Source: Jacaranda mimosifolia (taxonomy: Eukaryota > Streptophyta > Magnoliopsida > Lamiales > Bignoniaceae). Taken from it: 64,000 bases of DNA. The stretch is taken from assembly GCA_018894105.1 (NCBI GenBank), contig CM032122.1:31589404-31653403 (forward strand), read 5' to 3'. The translations under genes were made by a program, and so were the position numbers. The notes below the pieces were generated by a model. The model had not been told where the DNA came from and made no database searches. It worked only from the letters and a program-made list of their open reading frames with translations. Below, one piece after another: positions 1 to 13,196 of the stretch. How positions within the stretch are numbered: position 1 is the first letter of the stretch; the number at the start of each line of letters is the position of its first letter.

Positions 1-447
1 TGGTAATTTTGAATTCCTTGAGCTGAGAGGAGTAAAATGGTATATAATATGGTGGGTTTTGCCGATCATCGGAGAATGTTGTTGGAGGAAGAAGACAATG
101 GTTGCATGTGTAAATTTGAAAGAGTGGGGGGGTGAAATTGCTACCCCAATATTTTCCCCAACTCTCAATTAGGTCCTTCAAAGTTTGAAAAAAACTTCCA
201 TTCGATCACTTGGACTATTTATTGCATCACATTGACCCCTTTAACCAATAATAATTCCATGCAAACCCCCAAAACTCTTAAAATGTGATCCAATCAAGTC
301 TTGCATATTTTCAATTTGACCCCAAAACTTCTAATTTATTACAATCAAGTCCTTTTAGTTAATTTTCCGAGCCCAAAAATCCGATCAACAAATTTCTTGA
401 TTTCTAAATCCCTATTTTTTCAAAAATACCGAATTTTAGGGGTGTTA
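1..447 (+). repeat. 3' end of a large LTR-like repeat
   Basis: The stretch from about 150 to 447 matches the last 320 bp of the repeat at 56481-59410 in the same orientation. Both share phrases such as 'caatcaagtcctttt', 'ttgatttctaaatcc' and a terminal GGGGTGTTA. Only the right end lies in the window. Ends of the form TRTAACGCCCC...GGGGTGTTAYA are typical of long plant Ty3/gypsy LTRs, so this is read as an LTR end. No coding potential was seen. Confidence 0.45.
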
Positions 448-448
448 A

Positions 449-514
<66 letters not shown>
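449..514. repeat. (TAA)n microsatellite
   Basis: An uninterrupted TAA/AAT array of about 22 units lies directly after the terminal GGGGTGTTA of the LTR-like repeat. Confidence 0.97.
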
Positions 515-516
<2 letters not shown>

Positions 517-649
517 AAAAAAGAGGTGAAGCTACCTTAATATGATATTATTTTTATTATATGTATAATAAAAAGCTTTTCATAATCCAAAAAAGAGGTG
601 AAGCTACCTTAATACGATATTATTTTTATTATATGTATAATCAAAAACT

Positions 650-684
<35 letters not shown>
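515..684. repeat. Tandem duplicate of about 70 bp plus (CA)n
   Basis: A segment beginning AAAAAAGAGGTGAAGC occurs at about 516-585 and again at about 588-652, almost identical. It is followed by a CA dinucleotide array at about 653-684. A short open frame across it is only repeat translation. Confidence 0.85.
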
Positions 685-689
<5 letters not shown>

Positions 690-690
<1 letters not shown>

Positions 691-1664
691 AATCTTACCT
701 TAATTTAGCATTTCCTAAAATTATGTTTTATTCCGTAATTTGATATTTTAATTAAGTTAAATTCCTTAATCTAAGCACATAATTTCCTACAAGTAATTTA
801 TACTAAAAATAACTGAACTATGCAGTTGACTAATATTTGAAGATACAAAACCATTATCTTTCTGTTTTCTTCACATTGTAAGCTTGGTGAGTTAAATTCT
901 ATATATATATATATATTTTTAATATGCATGTATTTTGTAATTTACATATGATTTTCTTATATTAATAAATTTTAGGTTTATGAACAGGTCAATTTGTAAA
1001 AGAAATTTGGAGCCTCGATTTTGTGGTAAATTAGCAATTTTATATTCTACCAACTACAATTGTTTTTATCGATTTTTTTCATTTTTTCGTGTTATTGATT
1101 GCATTTAACTTTTTTTTTTTTTTGCTTTTATCAAATTTTTTCACTTTTTTCGTATTATGGATTTCTTTAACCTGTGTTTTTTTTTTGTTTTTATTATTTT
1201 TTTGGTTCGATGTTTTGGTGGTGGCTTATGATTTATTTGTTTTATGATTAAATTAGACATTATCAATATTATTAGAATTAAAATTAAATAAAATAACTTT
1301 TAAATTTAAATTTATTGTCTATAAAATGTATGGATTCAAAACTATTTTTTTTTTATAAAAATAAACTATATTAATAAATATTTTTCTTTTCAAATTTAAT
1401 AGTTTAGTAATCTTGATTCAGTGATTAATTGAGACACGCATCAAATTTTTTTTCTTTTATTTGTATGTGAATTTTATTTTAAAAGGTTTAGATGGTACCT
1501 AACCAATGTAATATAAATTATTTTAATTTCTATTGTATAATATATTTATTCAAGTTCTCTCTCTCCCAATTTATATATATAAGTTTATATATGAAATTAA
1601 TATATATAAATTAATTTATATATGTACTAACGGCTTGATGCATGGAGCATTAATTTTTTAGCGA

Positions 1665-1695
<31 letters not shown>

Positions 1696-2800
1696 CTTTA
1701 TATATATGTATATATATAAAAAATAAAATATGTTTTATGTCATAATTTAATATTTTGATCACTAAGACTTAGAATTTTCTTTGTAAAAATTATTTTTAAT
1801 TAATTTTTTCAAAAGCAGTATATTACTTTTCATATGTTTAATATTTACACTTTTATGGATCCAATTATAGGTTATATATTAACCAGCTATGTTTATATTG
1901 TTGGTTCGAATTGGATTATAAACCACGTTATTAAAATAATATATTTATTTCAAATAAAGTAAAATGATGGTTAATTTACTTAGAAAAATAATAATTTCAA
2001 GATTGCATATGCTAAGGAATTTTAAAACTTTACCAAGTATAGTACAACCGTTGTTACCTTTAATCATTAAAAACAACAATTATGTATGTTTTGTTAACTT
2101 TTGTGAGTGACTAAAAACTCATATTCCTACCCCCCCTCCCATATATATATATACATGTGTGTATATATATAACAAATGCTAAGTTATTGTATAAATGGCT
2201 AATGTGAGTATGTAAATTTAGCTATTGACATATTTATGCTAAATATTTAATTTTTCATTTAATAAATTAGGCATTAAGTCTGGATAGTAGTTTTGATATT
2301 TTTTTTTTATTTTGAAATCTATGTTTAATTTGAAAGTTTTTGCCTTAACTTAATATTCCCTAAATATATTTTATTCCATAATTTGATATTTTAATTAAGC
2401 TAAGTTCTTTAATCTAAGCTCATAATCCCTACATATAATGTATACTAAAGATAACTGAACATACAATACACTAATATTTAAAGGTACAAAAATGTTTTTT
2501 TTTGCTTCATCTCTATTGAATCATTTGTTTGGTGAGTTAAATTCTATTTGTTTTATTATGCATGTATTTTGTAATTTTTATATGATTTACTAATATTAAT
2601 AATTTATGTATGTTTATGAGCCAGCTTAATTTACAAAAAGAATTTAAAGTCTCGATTTTGTGGTAAATTAAAATTTTAGATATATATATTTTTTGATTTT
2701 GATCGATTCTTTTCACCTTTTTTCATATTATGATTTTCCTTTAGCCTGTGATTTATTTATTTATTTTTACTATTTTTTTAATTCAATGTTCAAAAAATAT
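690..2800. other. AT-rich intergenic DNA with an internal direct repeat
   Basis: No gene is seen. The segment at about 690-1250 recurs at about 2340-2790 with the same order of short blocks: 'tttgatattttaattaag', 'cttaatctaagc', 'actgaac', 'ggtgagttaaattct', 'tttgtggtaaatta'. This is an old direct duplication with a spacing of about 1.65 kb. Several TA arrays and a CT array (1663-1679) are present. Confidence 0.6.
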
Positions 2801-3029
2801 TTATAATAATTTTTTTTTAATTTTTATAAATTATTATATTTCCAACGCAACTTTATCATGTAGTACTAAATCATCTAGTAAGTACACGAAACAAGTCTTT
2901 TTATTTCCACTAAATATGGTGACATCATTCTGTTGTCGACTTTTTCTTTTCTTACCAATGGTCTTCTTCCTGGAAGTTTTTTCTTCAAAATTTCTTTAAA
3001 TACTACCGCTTTGCTTGGTTACATTTCGT

Positions 3030-3345
3030 CAAAACAATATTATTTTAGAGAAATATAATTAAATATAAATATATATATATATTTTTTCAAAATGCACATT
3101 CTTCAATATATATATGTTATATGATATATATTTTATTATTATTCTAATATTAAAAAAATCACTCAATTCAATTTTCATACCAAAAATTCAATAAAAAAAT
3201 ATTAATTTGATTATTATAGTAAAATATATATTCTTCAAAATATAAGTAAACATACCAAAAAACAACTTTCACATTTTTCAATAATTCATTCTCTCAAAAC
3301 ACATAATAAAATTAAATAAAAAATATAACCAAACATAATTTACGT
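3030..3345. mobile_element. Degraded MITE related to that at 63250-63655
   Basis: About 250 bp match the interior and right end of the MITE at 63250-63655, with shared 'attttattattattctaa', 'aaaaaaatcact' and 'caaaacacataat'-type blocks. The end is AATATAACCAAACAT, the complement of that element's TIR. The left terminus is eroded, so it is partial. Confidence 0.4.
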
Positions 3346-4621
3346 TTTTGGCTCTCTCTCTCTCTCTCTCGATCGTGCCAACGTTTTTGGCTCTTTAATC
3401 TGTTTCTTTCTAGTCATTATGGAAATCATGAATCACTCAATTATTGTGCCCCATGGTCCGCATCCGCAATAGCTGATAAGTTTAAGGACCCCATCCTTCC
3501 CTTAAGAAGCAAATCTCAATTAAAATTGAAGACACCTTCCAATTCATGTGTATAAAAGGGATAAGTTTAATTTTTTTTAATTATTATTGATGCATGCTTT
3601 TTCATTTTGTTTGCTCCTAAACTTTACACATATAAATTTAAAAATAATAGTATTGAATCAATTAAATATTAAAATTTTAAAAAGCTCTCAGCTGATTAGT
3701 AGTAGCACATGGAATGGAGAAAAATCGTAATAAGATATGTGATTCTTATAACAAATTTTGTTAGTTGAATATTTCATTCGAATGTAATATTATTTGTGAA
3801 AAAGTATTTTTCTGTTATTTATGAATAAGTTATGCTTATATTCGTTACATATTTTATTAGGAATATAAATCTGTGAAATAACAAATTCAATCTTACCAGA
3901 CATATTTTGATATTAGCGATAAGATATTAAAAGATCATGCGAAAATTATCATTGATATTATATATTTACTAATAATATTCCTTGTTTTACTAAATAACGG
4001 CTAAAAAATTTAATAGTATATAAAATTGATTTCTAAGTAGTCAATATTAGTAATGAGTATCAAATATATAGCATTTAAGTTGTTATTATTTATAACAATT
4101 AGCGACATCAAAATTGTAATATTTTTTGACAATATGTATAATTTTATCATTACCCTATATTAGTAATTAATTGTCAATAATGATAATCTAAATATATTTT
4201 TTATTATTAAATTTATAAAAGTTATTGTAGTTAAGAACAAAAATTCATGTAAGTTCAAATTATGTATTAATAATAATTACACTCAAATTATCGCTTAATA
4301 TTGATCAAATTAAATATTTTTGTAGCATTTCAAAATACGCCTTGACAAACAAAATTGTAACAAACATAGCATATAATTATGTTACATTGTATTTGAATGA
4401 TTTTTTGTAAAAAAAATAATTTTTAAATTTGAAATATACTATAGCCACTTGAAAAATAGTTCAAGAATTTGAAATCTACATCGACATATACTTTAATTAT
4501 CTAAACAATTGAGCTTATTGATGGTGTTGTTGTCATTATTGTTATTATTAATTTATAATTTTTAATTACAAATTCATTAAGCAAGTTAAAATAAATAGAA
4601 GTCAATTAACTCAATAATATT

Positions 4622-5092
4622 GGGCTTGTTTGTTTACAAATTCCCAATACATTTTTCAACTCTCAAAATTTAAACAAACAAATAATACACATTCTTTAAC
4701 CCCACTTCCAAAATACAAAATTCATTCTCCAAAATACCCTTACTATTCACACTATAATACATTTTCCAATACTAACAACTTTTCATAAATTGTCCCCTTC
4801 ACATTACATATACATACACATATTACCACTTATTCAACCTATATATACATATATATAAATATTTTTAAAATATTCATTTCACCACACCAATCCAACAAAA
4901 AAAATTATTGATATGATATCTTGTTCCATTCCAAAACACAAACAAACAAACAAATAATTTTTTCCCAATTCATTCTTTACCTACCACCCAAAATACAAAC
5001 AAAAAACTATCACATTCTGCAATATCACTTTCCAAAAATTATTTTGGCAATTTTTTTTGACAAAATACCCCAATTCACAAACAAACAAAACC
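4622..5092. mobile_element. Tourist-like MITE (PIF/Harbinger type)
   Basis: The ends are GGGCTTGTTTGTTTAC and, reverse-complemented, GGTTTTGTTTGTTTGT. They are flanked by the 3-bp direct repeat ATT (4619-4621 and 5093-5095). The equivalent place in unit B (about 21775-21800) has the flanks joined without the insert. The element is 471 bp with no transposase. Open frames inside it are chance frames. Confidence 0.7.
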
Positions 5093-5315
5093 ATTGTTAT
5101 CTTAATTAAACGTGTAAATATTTTTGTTAGAAAAAAAAAAAAAACCGTGCCCATGGCCCGTTTGAATTCAATCACGTGAGGTATATCCTTTTATCATATA
5201 ATTGGATTGATGGGTACATCAACCACTACACACCAATAGAGAGAACTGCAAGAGTTCAGGTTGAGGGTAAGCAAAAAATTTGAGAGGAAAAGCAAATCTT
5301 TCACTCTGTTAAACC

Positions 5316-5810
5316 ATGAAGATACATGTGTGAAGGAGGCTACAATGGTGACGCCGGCGGAAGCCACGCGGAACGTCAGCCTGTGGCTCTCTCATTTGGA
5401 CTTGGTGATTCATCACTACCACACCCCCGTCGTGTTCTTCTACCGGCCCACCGGCGCCGAGGCCAACTTCTTCGAGCCGGCGGTGCTCAAATCGGCGCTC
5501 AGCCGTGTCCTTGTTCAATTCTACCCCGCGGCGGGGAGGTTGAAGAGGGACGAAAAGGGCCGCATTTGGATCGACTGCAACAGCAAGGGGGTTCTGTCCC
5601 TAGAGGAATCCGACGTCACGGTGGATGACTTAGGTGATCTCACACCCAGGCCGGAGCTCAATCTCATCCCGACGGTCGACTATTCCAAGGAAATTTCATC
5701 GTACCCACTATTGCTGCTGCAGATCACACGTTTCAAATGTGGCGGAGTTTGCATAGGCTCTGCAAATCAGCATAATTTATCAGATGGACTTTCGTTTTTG
5801 CATTTTATGA
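5316..5810 (+). pseudogene. BAHD acyltransferase pseudogene, copy A, 5' part
   Basis: This is the N-terminal 160-odd codons of an HCT-like BAHD acyltransferase, collinear with the intact copy at 21992-23308. The acyl-transfer motif HXXXDG is present as HNLSDG, preceded by the conserved FYRPT and AAGRLKRD segments. The family start ATGAAGATACATGTG at 5316 is followed by two extra bases (GTGTG where copy B has GTG), which puts a TGA in frame after five codons. The remaining frame opens again from an in-frame ATG at 5345. The sequence breaks exactly at 5810, where the copia LTR begins. The gene continues at 11162. The target site TATGA is at 5806-5810 and again at 11162-11166. It is non-functional as it stands. 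Confidence 0.93.
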
Positions 5811-6461
5811 TGTTGAAACTCAGGAGGATCTATTGCGGAAACAATGAAATAATAGTAAAGTAATTCGATGGAATATGACAAGAAGATTTAACGTGGTTCA
5901 ACGATGTACCTAATCCACCCAACAAAGAAAAGGAATTTTATTGATCTCAAATCAATGTGCAAGTACAAACTTGAATCCCACACATCTCACGAAAACACCT
6001 AACACCCTCGTTTTAAACTCTGTCTTGAGAGAATTACTCAAAAGCAGTAAAGAAGCCCTTGTATTATGATCGTGATACTTTTCTCGGAAGAAAAAACTGA
6101 TATTTATATTGAAAATCAAAGCCCAAGGTCCGTGGGCCTGTGCTGTGCACCGGGGCTCACAAATCTGCTTGTGCCAAGAAAAAACCGAACATGGGCAGAA
6201 ACTTTGAGCCCCAGCGCAAAGTTACTGTTCACTGCATGCTGGGGAGCAAAAATCTTGCGTCAGGGCGCACAGCGCGTCTTTTCGTGCCCTTTTCGCCCAT
6301 GTACACGCCTTGGCGCACCTTACCTCGCGCCCCGGCGCGCGATGTCCTTTTAACACGCGCCGGGGTGTGTTCTTGAGCCAATTTCGACCACTTTGCTCCG
6401 TTTCGCTCCATTTCTTCCGTTCCTTGTCAATTTTACCTCAAATTTCAAGGCAAAATCAACA
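5811..6461 (-). repeat. 3' LTR of copia element A
   Basis: Matches 10470-11161 along its length but is 41 bp shorter, mainly through a loss in the GC-rich 'ggcgcaaaa' repeat part. It begins at the TGTTGAAACTC junction with the BAHD gene and ends AAAATCAACA. Confidence 0.93.
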
Positions 6462-6523
6462 ATTCTCCACCTTGACTTGAAATTCCCATTCATCTTCTTT
6501 GTCTCTGCCCCCAATAGGGCTTG

Positions 6524-8036
6524 TTATTTGAGTCTGCAAACATTAACCAAATTCAAGCAATGCTCGAATTTGATTCTTGGAGCAACCTTAGTCAACATGT
6601 TTGCCGGATTATCCTTTGTCCCAACTTTGTCAACCAACATGACTCCTTGAGACACCATATCCCGAACAAAGTGATACCTCACGTCTATGTGCTTTGTTCT
6701 CTCATGAAACGTTTGATTCTTTGACAAGTGTATAGCACTCTGATTGTCACAAAATACCTTAGTGATCTTAGAAGTCATACCCATATCATCGATCAGCCCC
6801 TTTAGCCAAATGCCTTCCTTGACACCTTCAGTAAAGCCATGTACTCAGTTTCTGTTGTGGACAACGCAACTGACGATTGCAAAGTTGCCTTCCAGCTAAT
6901 CGTACAACTTGATACACAAAACACATAGCCCGTCATGGACCTTCTGCTGTCCAAATCTCCTGCATAATTTGCATCCACATAGCTAATAATTCTTGTGGTA
7001 GAATTCGATTGACTATACCTCAAACATCTGTCTGCAGAGCCTCTCAGATACCTCATAATCCATTTCACAGCCTGCCAATGAATCTTTCCTGGCTTGTGCA
7101 TATACTTGCTCACAACACTGACTGCATATGAAATGTCTGGCCTAATGCACACCATGCCGTACATCAAGCTACCCACTGCACTAGCATATGGCATATTTGA
7201 CATGTGCTCCACCTCCTCCTCAGTACTTGGTAATAGATCTGATGAGAGCCTGAAATGAGCTGCAAGTGGCGTACTAACTGGCTTGGACTTATCCATCCCA
7301 GATCGCTCAAGTACTTTCTCAATGTAATGTTGTTGAGAGACAAGTACAACAATCCTGCGTGTCTGTCCCGGACGATCTCCATGCCCAAAATCTTCTTTGC
7401 ACCGCCCAAATCCTTCATCTCAAGTTCTTCACTTAACTGAGCTTTTAATTGGTTGATCTCAGATATGTTTCTAGAGGCAATCAACATATCATCAACGTAC
7501 AATAGCAAATATACTAGAAGGATATCACTACAAATTTTGTAATATACACAACAATCAAATTTGCTTCTAGTATATCCTATCTTGGTAATAAAAGCATCAA
7601 ACCTTTTATACCACTGTCTGGGAGACTGCTTCAGGCTATATAATGACCTCTTCAAAAGACATGCTTGATTTTGTTTCCTAGGAACAACGAATCCTTCTGG
7701 TTGACTCATGTAGATTTGTTCCTCCAACTCACCATGCAAAAATGCTGTTTTCACATCCATTTGCTCCAGTTCCATATCAAACAGAGCAACCATGGCAAGT
7801 AAAACACGAATGGAAGTATGTTTTACAACTGGGGAGAATACTTCATGAAAGTCAACTCCCTCTCTTTGAGTAAAACCCTTAGCAACCAATCGCGCCTTGT
7901 ATCTAGCATCTTCAACACTGAGAATCCTTTCCTTCTTCTTGTAGATCCTTTTGCAACCTACAATCTTTTGCCCTTTGGGTATATCAACCAATTCCCATGT
8001 GCTATTCTTGTGTAGAGACTCCATCTCTTCACTCAT
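6524..8036 (-). pseudogene. copia A reverse transcriptase and RNase H
   Basis: Minus-strand coding of copia pol. From 8036 downwards the RT begins TWELVDIPKGQK, followed by FLHGELEEQIY and the catalytic YVDDM at about residue 180 of that frame. A frameshift near 7290-7165 moves the continuation into another frame (VGSLMYGMVCIRPDISY). RNase H follows with SWKATLQSSVALSTTETEYMA and, in a third frame (6784-6524), the tail FCDNQSAIHLSKN...RTKHIDVRYHFVRD. The three frames are needed to cover one polyprotein, so it is dead. Neighbours are the integrase at 8655-9200 and the 3' LTR. Confidence 0.92.
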
Positions 8037-8654
8037 AGCTGCAACCCATTTATCAGAATCTGGTCTGAAAATTGCCTCTTTGTATGAGACTGGATCATCT
8101 CCTACAAACTCCTCAACTGAACTTAAAGCATAAGCTACCAGATCTGAGTAAGCATACCGCTGTGGTGGTTTGATCTACCTCCTCTCCCTATCGTGAGCCA
8201 AGCGATAATTTTGTAGTGGTTCATTTTCCTGCTGTTGAATAGGTGATAATGTGCTCTCACCAGCTTCATCTACCACCTTCTGTTTCTCCTTTGAAACTTG
8301 TGGAGTATCAATATGAATCTCCACATTCTCCTTAACGTCCTGTTCACCGCTTTCTTGCTGCTCCACTTTCTTCATCATTGCAGACTCATCAAATGTCATG
8401 TCCATGTTGATAATCATCTTGGAGCCCTTGTCATCATTACACCACAAACGATAACCTTTGACTCCATCTGTATAGCCTAGAAGTATGCACTTCCTAGCCT
8501 TAGCTCAAGATTCCCATCCCGGACATGAGCATAGGCTGGACACCCAAATATTCTTAGATTTGAGTAATCAGCAGGAGACCCAAACTAAACTTCCATTGGT
8601 GTCTTGTAGTCCAAAGCAGTTGATGGTGATCTATTCACCAAATAGCAAGCAGTG

Positions 8655-9516
8655 TTAATCCCAAAAATCCTTAGACAATTCGGCGTTAAAGAGCATGCAT
8701 CTAGTTCTTTCCAAGATAGTCATGTTCATCCGTTTTGCAACTCCATTCTGCTGTGGTGTATGTACAATTGTGCGATCCCTCACAATTCCTTCCTTCTTGC
8801 AGAATTCTTGAAATTCCTTGTTGCAGAACTCGAATCCATTGTCAGTCCTCAAACCTTGATCTCATTTCCTGTCTGCTCCTCAATTAAGGTCTTCCATTGC
8901 TTGAAGTTGACAAACACCTCATCCTTATGCTTCAACATGTACACCTATACTCTCCGTGAGAAATTCATAGAACTCCGTGAGAAATCATCTATGAATGTCA
9001 ACATGTACCTTGCACCTCAGAGTGAATGTAATCCAAGGTGCCTTTGGTCCTGTGAACTGCAGTGCCGAATTTCACCATGTGTTGCTTGCCCAGCACACAC
9101 TGCTCGCAGAAATCCAGTTCTCCAGTTTTCTCTCTGCAAAGCAAACCTCGTTTGCTCAGTTCTGACATCCCCCTCTCATTTATATGCCCAAGCCGTATAT
9201 GCTATAGTCTCGTAGTATCATTGACTAATGAAGAAACCGCTGCAGTACCAAAAACTGTGTTTCCTTGCAATATGTAAAGGCCGTTCCATTTTTCTCCCTT
9301 CATGATAAGCAATGCACCTTTGGAAACCCGTAGAACTCCATCTCGAGCTCTGTACTCACAACCATTCTTTTCCAAAGTACCCAGCGATATCAGATTTTTT
9401 TTCAAATCTGGAACATGACGCACATCTGTTAGGGTCCTTACTATCCCATCATGCATCCTGATACAAACTGAGCCAATTCCTACAACCCTGAAAGAAGCAT
9501 CGTTTCCCATAAGCAC
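8655..9516 (-). pseudogene. copia A pre-integrase and integrase remnant
   Basis: On minus, 9516-9202 encodes the pre-integrase segment (VRTLTDVRHVPDLKKNLISL, CEYRARDGVL). From about 9200 to 9030 a zinc-binding HHCC pattern can be read in another frame (HIRLGHINERG...CEQCVLGKQH). From 8852 to 8655 lies the integrase core with DNGFEF and HTPQQNGVAKR. Stops and frame changes separate the pieces. In copia elements the integrase joins cDNA to host DNA. Confidence 0.88.
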
Positions 9517-10451
9517 TTTACCACCATCATATTTATGGTATGTGGTAAACTAATCTTCTCGTGGGCACATGTGGTAGGAGCAGCTACTATCCAAAATCCA
9601 TTCAGAGCTTAGTAAAGTTTCATCAACGTTGAGAACAAGCCCACCATCAGACTCATCCTCAATAACTCCTGCGACATCATCCCATTTCTAATAAGAAGTT
9701 TAACCTGCATCATTCGCTTTTCCTCATTCGGATAATTCCATTTCCAATGCCCCTTTCCACCGCACCTAAAATACTTGTCACCATTTCTAGGCTTGGTTCG
9801 GGATTTCGATCGGCCTCTACTCGTTCCCCTTTCTCTCGGTCTCCCTTTAGCCACCAATCCTTCCCCACTTACACCATCGTTGCTGCCCAGGACATGTTTT
9901 CTCAACTCGTTTGAATTCAATGAGGCCTTCACATCCTCCATTGAAATCGCATCTCTCCCGTACAACAAAGTAGTAACCAAGTGCTCAAAAGATTTTGGCA
10001 GAGGACACAAGAGAATTAAGGCTTGATCCTCATCATCAATTTTGACATCTATATTAGCGAGATCCATAATCACCTTATTGAAAAAATCAATATGTTGAGT
10101 GATAGATGTACCTTCCTTCATCCTTAATGTATATAATCGTTGTTTTAAATATAACCGATTTGTCAGGGACTTCGTCATGTATAGACTCTCCAACTTTTTC
10201 CATAGATCTGCTGGCGTACTTTCCGTGGCGACCTCTCTCAGTACGTTATCTGCCAATGATAACACCAGAATACCGCAAGCCTTCGCCATGAACTCGTCCT
10301 TCAGTGTTTTCGGCAGGGAATCTTTGCCCTTTAACGCTCTCTGTAATCCTTGTTGACACAGGAGGGCGTGAACCTTCATCTTCCACAGCCCAAAGTCGTT
10401 CTTCCCATTGAATTTCTCTACCTCGTACTTCATTCCTGACATTTGATCCAA
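9517..10451 (-). pseudogene. copia A gag and protease
   Basis: Minus-strand gag starts MDQMSGMKYEVEKFNG and includes the UBN2-type core (SLYMTKSLTNRLYLKQRLY). The nucleocapsid zinc knuckle, normally CX2CX4HX4C, reads YFRCGGKGHWKWNYPN, so the first and last cysteines have become tyrosine. The aspartic protease site follows as WILDSSCSYHM near 9590, where DSG would be expected, then a stop. The gag start lies a few bases inside the primer-binding site, as in intact relatives. Loss of two knuckle cysteines and the protease glycine indicates decay. Confidence 0.9.
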
Positions 10452-10454
10452 CCT

Positions 10455-10466
10455 ACTCTAATACCA
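10455..10466 (-). other. Primer-binding site of copia A
   Basis: Reads TGGTATTAGAGT on minus, three bases inside the 5' LTR. The usual tRNA-iMet site is TGGTATCAGAGC, so there are two mismatches. Confidence 0.85.
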
Positions 10467-10469
10467 ATT

Positions 10470-11161
10470 TGTTGAAACCCAGGAGGATCTATTGCGTAAA
10501 TAATGAAATAATAATAAAGTAATTCAATGGAATATGACAAGAAGATTTAATGTGGTTCGGCGATGTGCCTAATCCACCCAACAAAGAAAAGGAATTTTAT
10601 TGACCTCAAATCAATGTGCAAGTACAAACTTGAATCACACACATCTCACGAAAACACCTAACAACCTCGTTCTAAACTCCATATTGAGAGAATTACTCAA
10701 AAGAAGTAAAGAAGCACTTGTATTATATCGTGATATTTTCCCAAAAGAAAAAATTGATATTTATACTCGAAAATCAAAGCCCAAGGCCCGTGGGCCTGCG
10801 CCGTGTGCCGGCGCACAAAACTTGCGCCCCGATGAGCAAAAATCTGCTTGTACCAAGAAAAAACCGAACATAGGCAGAAACTTTGAGCCCCGGCGCAAAA
10901 AACTTGAGCTCCAGCGCAAAGTTACTGTTCACTACGCGTTGGGGCGCAAAAATATTGCGCCGGGGCGCACGACGCATCTTTTCGTGCCCTTTTTGCCCAT
11001 GTACACGCCTTAGCGCATCTTACCTCGCGCCCCGGAGAGCTACGTCCTTCCAACACGCGCCAGGGTGTGTTCTCGAGCCTATTTCGACCACTTTGCTCCG
11101 TTTCTCTCCATTTCTTCTGTTCCTTGTCAATTTTACCTCAAATTTCAAGGCAAAATCAACA
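10470..11161 (-). repeat. 5' LTR of copia element A
   Basis: 692 bp, paired with 5811-6461. The middle is GC-rich with several copies of a GGCGCAAA or GGGGCGCA core (about 10800-11045), unlike the AT-rich surroundings. It would hold promoter and polyadenylation signals for the element. The boundary at 11161 is fixed by the target repeat TATGA at 11162. Confidence 0.93.
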
Positions 11162-12484
<1,323 letters not shown>

Positions 12485-12650
12485 ATCTCCACCTTGACGA
12501 GGTTTGTCATCTCAGCAATTGTTCATGACTCCATCGCAAACCAAATTCCATTGGCCTTCAAAGATACCACTGCACATGTCGAATTAGTAAGGTCCTAACA
12601 CCAACTAACTCATCCCGGCCAATGCACATGTACAGCCTAATGTGTGACTT

Positions 12651-13075
12651 TTAGAACTCTACCTTCAGTGAATATTCACAACCTTTGGAATTCAACTGGT
12701 TCAAGGAAATTAGATTCTTTCGTATCTTTAGGGCATAGGTCACACCACCTAAAGTACGAACCACTCCAACAACTATTTTAATTTTCCCCACTTTAATACC
12801 CATGACTCTCCAAGTAGAATCATCGCACAAAGGCAAATTACCTATCTTCCATGATTGAAGTGAATAAAAAATAATTCTCTATGTAGCAAATATGCATTAT
12901 GCATCTGGAATCCAAAATCCATTGATCTCCACAACATTAATGATAATGTTGTCCGCAATATAAAGTCAAATCTTCCACCTGTAAATCCTTCATATCTATC
13001 GGCTTCTCCTACCTTTCCTTCAACGCTACTGCTAGGCCCTGTTGAATTAGGAGATCCTCCACTCTTCCTTACCAA
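12651..13075 (-). pseudogene. Protease/pre-integrase scrap of short copia
   Basis: On minus, 12836-12651 reads STWRVMGIKVGKIKIVVGVV and RKNLISLNQLNSKGCEY, the copia segment just after the protease (compare VRTLTDVRHVPDLKKNLISL in copia A). The upstream frame 13075-12842 contains LVRK-type linker and a degraded protease (GFWIPDA, then stop). This is the only coding left in the element. Confidence 0.75.
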
Positions 13076-13181
13076 AGAGTGAAATTCCCTTTGCCATCAA
13101 GTTTTTGAACCATGAAGTAATTTGCCAATAACACTGTCCATCACTGAAAAATTAAATCTCAACTTGTAGCCCCAACCAAAA

Positions 13182-13193
13182 GCTCCGATACCA
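13182..13193 (-). other. Primer-binding site of short copia
   Basis: TGGTATCGGAGC on minus, with one mismatch to the common iMet primer site TGGTATCAGAGC. Confidence 0.8.
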
Positions 13194-13196
13194 ATT

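Larger units (their letters stand above)
2800..5315 (+). other. 5' flank of BAHD copy A (duplication unit A)
   Basis: Blocks here match 20990-21991 upstream of the intact BAHD gene, starting with 'acgcaactttatcatgtag' at about 2844 and 20992. Unit A carries extra DNA that B lacks: MITE-like material (3030-3345), about 570 bp at 3460-4040, and the MITE at 4622-5092. Just before the gene, 'aattcaatcacgtgagg' contains a G-box core CACGTG (about 5172). The matching site in unit B reads CACGAG. No convincing TATA box could be fixed. Confidence 0.6.
5811..11161 (-). mobile_element. Ty1/copia retrotransposon (Tork/Tnt1-like) in BAHD copy A
   Basis: A complete-length copia element of 5351 bp, coding strand minus. 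The LTRs are 5811-6461 and 10470-11161, with TG...CA ends (TGTTGATTTT...GTTTCAACA when read on minus). The 5-bp target duplication is TATGA. The primer site TGGTATTAGAGT (minus, 10455-10466) resembles the initiator-Met tRNA complement. A purine-rich tract AAGGTGGAGAAT lies just inside the other LTR. Order on minus is gag, protease, integrase, RT, RNase H, as expected for copia. All ORFs carry stops or frameshifts, so it cannot move on its own. The tract at 8175-8450 encodes a degraded linker between integrase and RT. The lineage call rests on gag wording similar to Tnt1-type elements and is tentative. Confidence 0.95.

Noticed and set aside
561..743. ORF over the (CA)n array
   Set aside because: His-Thr repeat translation of a microsatellite.
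5261..5863. A 200-residue BAHD protein starting MRVSKKFERK
   Set aside because: The true family start is at 5316 and is frameshifted. The long frame only arises because upstream DNA happens to be open, and its end is copia LTR sequence.
6066..6450. Overlapping ORFs on both strands in the copia LTR (also 10600-11217)
   Set aside because: They lie within LTRs, recur in both LTR copies, and give Arg/Pro/Ala-rich translations of the GC-rich motif array.
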